From contig JACRCJ010000112.1 in assembly GCA_016219075.1 (NCBI GenBank), forward strand, positions 1-9,071: 9,071 nucleotides of DNA, written 5' to 3'. The notes beneath the pieces were generated by a model. It worked only from the letters and a program-made list of their open reading frames with translations, had not been told where the DNA came from and did not search any database. The translations under genes and the position numbers were made by a program. Below are positions 4,677 through 9,071 of this stretch, piece by piece (the first letter of the stretch is position 1; every line of letters starts with the position of its first letter). This DNA is from Deltaproteobacteria bacterium. GTDB lineage: Bacteria; Desulfobacterota; GWC2-55-46.

Positions 4677-5414
4677 ATGATAAAGCTCCTTAATAAAGAA
4701 GAGTCGTTAAAGGCCGGAGAGCACAGGAAAAGGCTTAAAGACAGGTTCAAGAAGGGCGCCCTGGATGGGTTCCACGACTATGAGATATTGGAGCTGTTGC
4801 TGACCTACGCCGTGCCGAAAAAGGACGTCAAGCCTCTTGCCAAGTCCATGCTCAACAGGTTCAGGGGGATAAGGGGCGTCTTTGACGCCACCGTGGACGA
4901 GCTCAAATCCGTGGAGGGCGTCGGTGAAAACGCGGTCGTCCTTTTAAAGCTCATAAAGGACGTGACGGGCGTATACCTCAAGGAACGGATGATGGGCAGC
5001 GATTGTGTGCGCTGCACAAAGGATGTGCTCGACTACCTGAACCTGACGCTTTCGGGCGAGAGGGTGGAGAAGTTCCTGGCCATCTACCTGAACGCCAGGA
5101 ACGAGGTCCTTGCGGTCGAGACCCTCCATGAGGGTACGATAAACCAGACCGCGGTATATCCGAGAAAGGCCATAGAGAAGGCCTTCAAGCACAACGCGCG
5201 CTCCGTCATCTTCGTCCATAACCACCCGAGCGGGGACGCCACCCCTTCAAGCGTTGACAGGCAGCTCACAAGGGTGCTGGACAGGGCCGCCCTCGCGGTG
5301 GACCTCATAGTCCACGACCACCTTATCATAGGCAAGAACAAGCACTTCAGCGCGAGGGAAAACGGCTGGATAATCGGCTTTCAGGGGTCTTCTCAAAAAC
5401 ATGTCAGCCCCTGA
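4677..5414 (+). CDS. radC: RadC-family JAB/JAMM-domain protein
   Basis: A 245-residue protein, typical RadC length. The N-terminal UPF0758/helix-hairpin-helix part (about 1-100) has the LKSVEGVGENAVVLL hairpin motif (77-91). The C-terminal MPN+/JAB domain has the metalloprotease-like motif HNHPSGDATPSSVD, with H181, H183 and D194 as predicted zinc ligands. RadC was named for DNA repair, but the original E. coli radC mutation proved to lie in recG, and its real role is unclear; relatives occur often on mobile elements and near competence genes. The ATG at 4677 has no good SD; AGGA is 14 nt away and better placed for an out-of-frame ATG at 4670. It lies downstream of the lux-box promoter and terminator, so it may be controlled by readthrough. 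A strong terminator follows. Confidence 0.9.
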   Translation: MIKLLNKEESLKAGEHRKRLKDRFKKGALDGFHDYEILELLLTYAVPKKDVKPLAKSMLNRFRGIRGVFDATVDELKSVEGVGENAVVLLKLIKDVTGVYLKERMMGSDCVRCTKDVLDYLNLTLSGERVEKFLAIYLNARNEVLAVETLHEGTINQTAVYPRKAIEKAFKHNARSVIFVHNHPSGDATPSSVDRQLTRVLDRAALAVDLIVHDHLIIGKNKHFSARENGWIIGFQGSSQKHVSP

Positions 5415-5459
5415 AGGCGTCCCTTCGAACGGAAGTCCGTGAGGCTTCCTTAAAACATA

Positions 5460-5497
5460 GACGCCCTGCCGGGTACCCGGCAGGGCGTCTTCTTTTA
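5460..5497 (+). terminator. Strong terminator between radC and the PilZ gene
   Basis: Positions 5460-5489 are a perfect 30-nt palindrome, with half-site GACGCCCTGCCGGGT, followed by TTCTTTT. It ends radC (stop at 5414). The PilZ gene converges on it from the other side (stop at 5524), and the opposite flank carries a short TTTT (minus strand), so it may work in both directions. Confidence 0.85.
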
Positions 5498-5523
5498 AAA
5501 AAGCGGGGCCGGCGAAGCGGCGG

Positions 5524-5874
5524 CTATTTGTTCATTTTGGCCTTCGCAAAGCACTTGTTCAAGATGGGGTAGTTCTTTCTCGTCACCCGCTCCGAGAAAG
5601 ATATCCCCGCCGCCCAGCTTTTCCCGATGGCGTGGGACCAGCAGACCGAGCCCTGTATATCCTCGGCGGCTATCGTCTTCGTCCCTTCCCTGTAGGCTAT
5701 CCTCACGACGACATGCGTCTTTTTTTTGAGGGGTTGCGGCGAGTAGACTCCTATGCCGCCCCTGTTTATGTTCATAAGAACGGCCCTGACCGGGTCGTCC
5801 GCCGGAGCCGGAGATGTCCTTATCAGGACCTCCGCCATAAGGTAGTGCCGTCTGTCTCTCCTGTTTTCTTCCAT
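5524..5874 (-). CDS. PilZ-domain protein (c-di-GMP receptor candidate)
   Basis: A 116-residue single-domain protein. The N-terminal RxxxR motif is R5-R6-D7-R8-R9. The second c-di-GMP motif, usually (D/N)xSxxG, is N35-I-N-R-G-G40 followed by IGVYS, with Asn in place of the usual Ser. Beta-strand-rich segments follow, including HVVVRI, GSVCWSHAIGKSWAAGISF and a short helical tail, as in PilZ folds. It probably binds c-di-GMP and changes the activity of a partner in motility, adhesion or polysaccharide secretion; the partner is unknown. The changed Ser may weaken binding. SD AAGGGGGG lies just before the ATG. It stands alone, convergent with radC across a shared terminator; no other c-di-GMP gene is in the window. 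Confidence 0.8.
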   Translation of the reverse strand: MEENRRDRRHYLMAEVLIRTSPAPADDPVRAVLMNINRGGIGVYSPQPLKKKTHVVVRIAYREGTKTIAAEDIQGSVCWSHAIGKSWAAGISFSERVTRKNYPILNKCFAKAKMNK

Positions 5875-5957
5875 AGACCCCCCTTGTAAAGAATAAGGCT
5901 ATCCATTTATATACGAAAACGGAGAAAAATTCTACCCCCTAATTGAAAACAGGTAAA

Positions 5958-5976
5958 CCCCCGGCTCTGCCGGGGG
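5958..5976. repeat. Perfect hairpin CCCCCGGC-TCT-GCCGGGGG
   Basis: An 8-bp perfect stem with a 3-nt loop lies upstream of the PilZ gene and about 60 bp before repeat R3. No T-run follows on either strand, so it is not a classical terminator. It looks like a short REP-type palindrome, unlike any of the four hairpins of the main repeat. The rest of 5875-6033 shows no gene. Confidence 0.6.
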
Positions 5977-6033
5977 ACTCACAGAGTTTGACAGTTCCGG
6001 GAATCTGATTTCCTGTAGCCTGTCCTCATAAAA

Positions 6034-6158
6034 CCCTCCCCCTTGATGGGGGAGGGTAGGGTGGGGGTGAAAAAATGTTTTCACCCTCCCCTCAGTCCCC
6101 TCCCATCAAGGGAGGGGAGGCTAAAGGAGATACCCCGGAGCAAGCTCCGGGGTGGTTC
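6034..6158 (+). repeat. Multi-hairpin repeat, full copy R3
   Basis: The best-preserved copy, with four near-perfect hairpins in series. Hairpin 1: CCCTCCCCC-TTGAT-GGGGGAGGG (6034-6056). Hairpin 2: GGTGAAAA/TTTTCACC. Hairpin 3: CCCCTCCC-ATCAA-GGGAGGGG. Hairpin 4: ACCCCGGAGC-AA-GCTCCGGGGT (6132-6153). It lies directly downstream of alaC (stop at 6177), so on that transcript hairpin 4 comes first and may act as a 3' stabiliser or weak terminator. Confidence 0.9.
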
Positions 6159-6176
6159 TTAATATTTGCCTGCCGC

Positions 6177-7364
6177 CTACTTTTTAGTTATCTCCAGCGC
6201 CTTCTTTACGCACTTGGCGGCCTGCCTGATCCTGTGCTCGTTCTCAACGAGCGAGAGCCTCACGTAGTCGTCCCCGTACTCGCCGAACCCGATGCCCGGA
6301 GAAACCGACACCTTGGCCTTGTCCAGGAGGTACTTGGAGAACTCAAGGGATTTAAGGTGCCTCAGGTGCTCGGGGATCTTAGCCCATACGAACATCGTGG
6401 CCTTGGGTTTCTGTATCTCCCACCCGGCCTTGCCGAAGCTCTCGATAAGGACATTCCTTCTCGACTCGTAGACCGAGCATATATCGCTTACGCAGTCCTG
6501 CGGGCCGTTGAGGGCTATGACGGCGGCTATCTGTATGGGCTGGAACATCCCGTAATCCAGATAGCTCTTCAGCCTGGTGAGCGCGGAGATCATCTTTTTG
6601 TTCCCCACGGCGAACCCCACCCTCCAGCCCGGCATGTTGTAGCTCTTCGACAGGGTGAACATCTCCACGCCTATGTCCCTGGCCCCGGGGACCTCCAGAA
6701 AGGACGGGGCCCTGTAGCCGTCGAAGACTATGTCGGCGTAGGCGAGGTCGTGTATGACCATAAGGTTATTTTCTTTGGCGAAGTCCACGACCTTTACGAA
6801 AAAGTCCTTGTCCACGCACTCGGTGGTCGGGTTGTGGGGGAAGTTCAGTATCAGGAGCTTCGGTTTCGGCCAGGTCTGCTTTGTGGCCTTCAGTAGCTCG
6901 TCGAAAAAATCGACCCCCGGCAGAAGGGGGATGCTTCTGACATCGCCCCCGGCTATGACGACCGAATACGCGTGTATCGAATATGTGGGGTTCGGGACGA
7001 ATACGACGTCGCCTGGCTCGACGATGGCAAGGGCCATGTGCGCGAGACCTTCCTTCGACCCTATGGTGGCCACGGCCTCGCCCTCCGGGTCGAGATCGAC
7101 ATTGTAGCGTCTCTTGTACCAGTCGGTTATCGCGAGCCTTAACTTATAGATGCCCTTCGAGGCCGAGTAGCGGTGGTTTCTGGGGTTCTGGGCCGCCTCT
7201 ATGAGCTTGTCCACTATATGCTTCGGTGTCGGCTGGTCGGGGTTGCCCATCCCGAAATCTATTATGTCCTCGCCGCGCTTCCTCGCCGCCATCTTAAGCT
7301 CGGTCACGATATTGAAGACATACGGCGGAAGCCTTTTTATACGGTAAAACTCGTCATTTGCCAT
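6177..7364 (-). CDS. alaC: Alanine transaminase AlaC (class I/II PLP aminotransferase)
   Basis: A 395-residue cytosolic fold-type I aminotransferase, closely resembling E. coli AlaC (YfdZ) from the N-terminus (RLPPYVFNIVTELKMAARKR) onwards. It should interconvert pyruvate plus glutamate and alanine plus 2-oxoglutarate. PLP-site residues: K240 in LSKSYNMPGWR forms the Schiff base; N178 (FPHNPT), D206 and Y209 (VIHDLAYAD) hold the cofactor; R369 (DYVRLSLVE) binds the substrate carboxylate. Related LL-diaminopimelate aminotransferases share the fold, so lysine synthesis is a less likely alternative. Start ATG at 7364 has GAGGTG 10 nt upstream. It is transcribed in the same direction as lipA, but the 368-bp gap with repeats argues against one operon. 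No homoserine dehydrogenase or threonine synthase gene, often next to this family, is in view. Confidence 0.9.
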   Translation of the reverse strand: MANDEFYRIKRLPPYVFNIVTELKMAARKRGEDIIDFGMGNPDQPTPKHIVDKLIEAAQNPRNHRYSASKGIYKLRLAITDWYKRRYNVDLDPEGEAVATIGSKEGLAHMALAIVEPGDVVFVPNPTYSIHAYSVVIAGGDVRSIPLLPGVDFFDELLKATKQTWPKPKLLILNFPHNPTTECVDKDFFVKVVDFAKENNLMVIHDLAYADIVFDGYRAPSFLEVPGARDIGVEMFTLSKSYNMPGWRVGFAVGNKKMISALTRLKSYLDYGMFQPIQIAAVIALNGPQDCVSDICSVYESRRNVLIESFGKAGWEIQKPKATMFVWAKIPEHLRHLKSLEFSKYLLDKAKVSVSPGIGFGEYGDDYVRLSLVENEHRIRQAAKCVKKALEITKK

Positions 7365-7591
7365 GTCTGATGAACACCTCTAATATTATTACGGCAGAGT
7401 TGCGGTATCTTTTAGCGAAATTATTTATTCTCTCTTAGGGTCTAATACCCGGTAGCTTTCCGCACTTTACAAAAGGCCTTTTTGCTACAGCGCGCCTCGG
7501 GGCTATTGCTCCGCTTGCAAGTTCGCGCGCAATAAATACAGAGGCTTGCTCGCTCGCTCTCCTTTATTCACTGCGCAATGGACCTGGTGTT

Positions 7592-7620
7592 TTGTTAAAA
7601 ACAATACAAAACATCTAATA
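7592..7620 (+). promoter_or_regulatory. Predicted promoter inside IRa, pointing at the lipA 3' end
   Basis: TTGTTA (7592-7597), 17 nt, then CTAATA (7615-7620). It is the mirror copy of a better-placed promoter in the right arm (8677-8705). If active it would make RNA antisense to lipA. The -10 is weak (CTAATA, or TAATAA with an 18-nt spacer). Confidence 0.25.
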
Positions 7621-7637
7621 ACATGGCTTGTTTTCAG

Positions 7638-7668
7638 ATACCCCGGAGCGAGCTGCGGGGAGGTTCAT
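7638..7668 (+). repeat. Partial multi-hairpin repeat (hairpin 4 only, R4)
   Basis: ATACCCCGGAGC-GAGCTGCGGGG plus the trailing GGTTCATTT correspond to the right end of the full repeat. One stem base is mismatched (CTGC for CTCC). It forms the inner end of the left inverted-repeat arm, and its partner is the degenerate copy at 8626-8654. Confidence 0.65.
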
Positions 7669-7680
7669 TTTTAATCTTCT

Positions 7681-7704
7681 GAAAACCCCGGGTTTTTACC
7701 CCGG
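7681..7704 (-). terminator. Possible weak lipA terminator
   Basis: On the minus strand CCGGGGT (7704-7698) and ACCCGG (7693-7688) can pair around AAAA with one bulge, then GGTTTTC follows (7687-7681). It begins 29 nt after the lipA stop codon. The T-run is only four bases, so termination would be inefficient. Confidence 0.3.
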
Positions 7705-7732
7705 TGACGGCCCGGTAAAAGGTCAATTCGGG

Positions 7733-8587
7733 TCACTTCGGACCGATGAGTTTCTCGGCGTTGTATGAACTCCTCACGAAAGGCCCTGAATAGACATACT
7801 TGAGCCCTGTCTTCAACCCGTACTCCTCGTACTCCTTGAAGACCTCGGGAGTGACATATTCGACGACCTCGAGGTTGGCTCTGGTGGGCCTTAAGTACTG
7901 GCCGATCGTGACTGCGTCGCATCCGGCTTCAAAAAGGTCCCTTAAGACCATTTTGACCTCTCCGGCGGTCTCGCCGAGCCCGACCATTATCCCGGACTTC
8001 GTCATCACGCCTGAGGCCTTTGCCTTTCTCAACACATCGAGCGAGGTACTGTAGTCGGCCTGCGGTCTTACGAGCGGATAAAGAGACGGCACGGTCTCAA
8101 GGTTGTGGTTGAATATGTCCGGACGGGCCTCCAGGACGGTTGAAAGGGCCTTGAAATCCCCTCTGAAATCAGGGGTAAGGACCTCCACCAAAATGCCCGA
8201 AATATTATCCTTAATCGCCTTTATTGTCAAGGCAAATTGGGCGGCGCCGCCCTCCGGGAGGTCGTCTCTGGTCACCGAGGTTATCACAACATGTTTAAGG
8301 CCCAGCTCCAGGGCCGTTACGGCGATATTTCGCGGCTCATCGGGGTCTACCAGAAGGGGTTTAGCCGCCTTGTCTATTGAACAGAATCCGCAGGTCCGGG
8401 TACAGACGTCGCCGAGGATCATGAAAGTGGCCGTGGGCTTGGAAAAACACTCGCCTATGTTGGGGCAGCGCGCGGATTCGCAGACCGTATGGAGGTTCCG
8501 TTTCCTCAATATGGACTTCATCTCATGGAGCGAACTTGCGGGCCCCAATCTCTTTTTCGCCCAGGGCGGGAGTCTTTTCATAGTCAT
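7733..8587 (-). CDS. lipA: Lipoyl synthase
   Basis: A 284-residue radical-SAM enzyme that inserts two sulfurs at C6 and C8 of the octanoyl group on E2 or H-protein lipoyl domains; it acts in the cytosol. The auxiliary, sacrificial 4Fe-4S cluster is bound by C36, C41 and C47 (CESARCPNIGEC), with the RSSY serine near the C-terminus (272-275). The radical-SAM cluster is bound by C62, C66 and C69 (CTRTCGFC). TSVTRDDL (103-110), KSGIMVGLGE (197-206) and QYLRPT (230-235) are family signatures. All key residues are present and the length is normal. Start: ATG at 8587 or, better spaced from GAAGA, the ATG at 8581 (residue 3). No lipB or lplA is adjacent. The gene sits alone inside a roughly 220-bp inverted repeat. 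Confidence 0.95.
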   Translation of the reverse strand: MTMKRLPPWAKKRLGPASSLHEMKSILRKRNLHTVCESARCPNIGECFSKPTATFMILGDVCTRTCGFCSIDKAAKPLLVDPDEPRNIAVTALELGLKHVVITSVTRDDLPEGGAAQFALTIKAIKDNISGILVEVLTPDFRGDFKALSTVLEARPDIFNHNLETVPSLYPLVRPQADYSTSLDVLRKAKASGVMTKSGIMVGLGETAGEVKMVLRDLFEAGCDAVTIGQYLRPTRANLEVVEYVTPEVFKEYEEYGLKTGLKYVYSGPFVRSSYNAEKLIGPK

Positions 8588-8625
8588 TCTTCAGTGGTTT
8601 TTTCAGGCCTCAGGGACCGGCGAAT

Positions 8626-8654
8626 AAACCACCCCGTAGCTTTTCTCCGGGGTA
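8626..8654 (-). repeat. Degenerate hairpin-4 copy (R6)
   Basis: ACCACCCCGTAGC-TTTT-CTCCGGGGTA resembles the inverted hairpin 4 of the main repeat with two or three changes; ACCCCG/CGGGGT still pairs. It is the mirror partner of the copy at 7638-7668 and would form a hairpin in the lipA leader. Confidence 0.5.
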
Positions 8655-8676
8655 ACTAAAAAATCCAGCATCGTTA

Positions 8677-8705
8677 ATTATGATGTTTTTGTATCGTTTT
8701 CACAA
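8677..8705 (-). promoter_or_regulatory. lipA: Predicted lipA promoter inside IRb
   Basis: On the minus strand TTGTGA (8705-8700), 17 nt, CATAAT (8682-8677). The start would be near 8670, giving a leader of about 85 nt that contains the degenerate hairpin at 8626-8654. The hexamers are moderate, but spacing and place fit lipA. Confidence 0.4.
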
Positions 8706-8934
8706 AACACCAGGTCCATTGCGTAGCGAGCCTAAAGGAAAGTGAGCGAGCAAGCCTCTGTATTTATTGCGCGCGAACTTGACAGCGAGTGAAGCAATAG
8801 CCCCGAGGCGCCCGCCAGCGCAAAAAGGTCTTTCGCAGAGCGCGGCAAGCTAAATCGGACCGTTGAAAAAACAATATAACAATCTACCATTTTGGTTTTG
8901 AAATTACAATAACCGGCTGGAATTCTTAAAAAAA

Positions 8935-9059
8935 TGAACCACCCCGGAGCAAGCTCCGGGGTATCTCCTTAAGCCTCCCCTCCCTTGATGGGAGGGGACT
9001 GAGGGGAGGGTGAAAACATTTTTTCACCCCCACCCTTCCCTCCCCCATCGAGGGGGAGG
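8935..9059 (-). repeat. Multi-hairpin repeat, full copy R5 (inverted)
   Basis: The reverse complement follows R3 (6034-6158) nearly base for base: hairpin 1 CCTCCCCC/GGGGGAGG (9039-9059), hairpin 2 GGTGAAAA/TTTTCACC, hairpin 3 CCCCTCCC/GGGAGGGG and hairpin 4 ACCCCGGAGC/GCTCCGGGGT (8941-8962). It is opposite in orientation to R2 and R3, so R3 and R5 frame alaC and lipA as an inverted pair. Confidence 0.9.
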
Positions 9060-9071
9060 ATTTTACAAGGA

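Larger units (their letters stand above)
7450..7668 (+). repeat. Left arm of the inverted repeat around lipA (IRa)
   Basis: About 220 bp that align, inverted, with 8624-8856. The best block is the ATTGC...AATAAATACAGAGGCTTGCT core and the CAATGGACCTGGTGTTTTGT block (7576-7595); the match continues with small gaps through AAAACATC and a hairpin-4-like palindrome (ACCCCGGAGC, 7639-7648). Identity looks near 75-80 percent by eye, with several indels. The arm lies downstream of the lipA stop codon, in the gap between lipA and alaC. No coding frame is credible in 7365-7732. Confidence 0.8.
8624..8856 (-). repeat. Right arm of the inverted repeat around lipA (IRb)
   Basis: The reverse complement matches 7450-7668 in the same order: an AGCTT-CGC block, CGCCTCGGGGCTATTGCT, TTCGCGCGCAATAAATACAG, GAGGCTTGCTCGCTC, GCAATGGACCTGGTGTTTTG, AAAACATC and a hairpin-4-like palindrome. 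The arm lies in the lipA 5' region, ending about 36 bp before the lipA start, against about 64 bp on the other side. It seems to carry the lipA promoter. The rest of 8857-8934 is AT-rich with no gene. Confidence 0.8.

Noticed and set aside
6075..6896. Rightward frame of 273 residues opposite alaC
   Set aside because: It starts in repeat R3 and lies opposite a clear aminotransferase; it is an open-frame artefact of GC-rich coding DNA.

Overview
This window comes from a Gram-negative bacterium. It encodes an outer-membrane lipid A deacylase-like barrel, and a LuxI enzyme that should make an acyl-homoserine lactone (AHL). The protein set (AlaC, LipA, RadC, PilZ, LuxI/LuxR) and the intergenic spaces full of GC-rich hairpins would suit a Nitrospirota- or Desulfobacterota-like lineage. 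That placement is a weak inference; nothing here fixes the phylum.

Layout. Positions 1-31 hold the first codons of a leftward gene that runs off the window, behind a promoter and a structured leader (32-272). A PagL-like outer-membrane protein follows (551-1021). Positions 1022-1615 have no gene but carry a partial repeat, a candidate small RNA with its own promoter and terminator (about 1193-1337), and a full copy of a multi-hairpin repeat. A quorum-sensing cluster fills 1616-4653. It has three tandem luxR paralogues, the first without a DNA-binding domain. A convergent luxI overlaps the third luxR by 53 bp. An almost perfect lux box sits in the luxI-radC gap. Then come radC (4677-5414), a strong terminator, a leftward PilZ gene (5524-5874), a second full repeat, leftward alaC (6177-7364) and leftward lipA (7733-8587). 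lipA lies inside a roughly 220-bp imperfect inverted repeat. A third full repeat, inverted, ends the window.

How it works together. LuxI would make an AHL that the LuxR proteins bind. The lux box is placed correctly for class II activation of a rightward promoter. The predicted transcript ends at a terminator before radC, so it is either a quorum-regulated small RNA of about 150 nt or an attenuated radC leader. The same box lies about 68 bp upstream of a predicted luxI start site, which would allow positive feedback. The HTH-less LuxR could bind signal or dimerise without binding DNA. alaC and lipA are metabolic genes with no evident link to quorum sensing. The most novel points are the lux-box-driven RNA, the HTH-less receptor, the repeat family and the inverted repeats around lipA. 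All RNA, promoter and terminator calls were made by eye, without folding or database searches.
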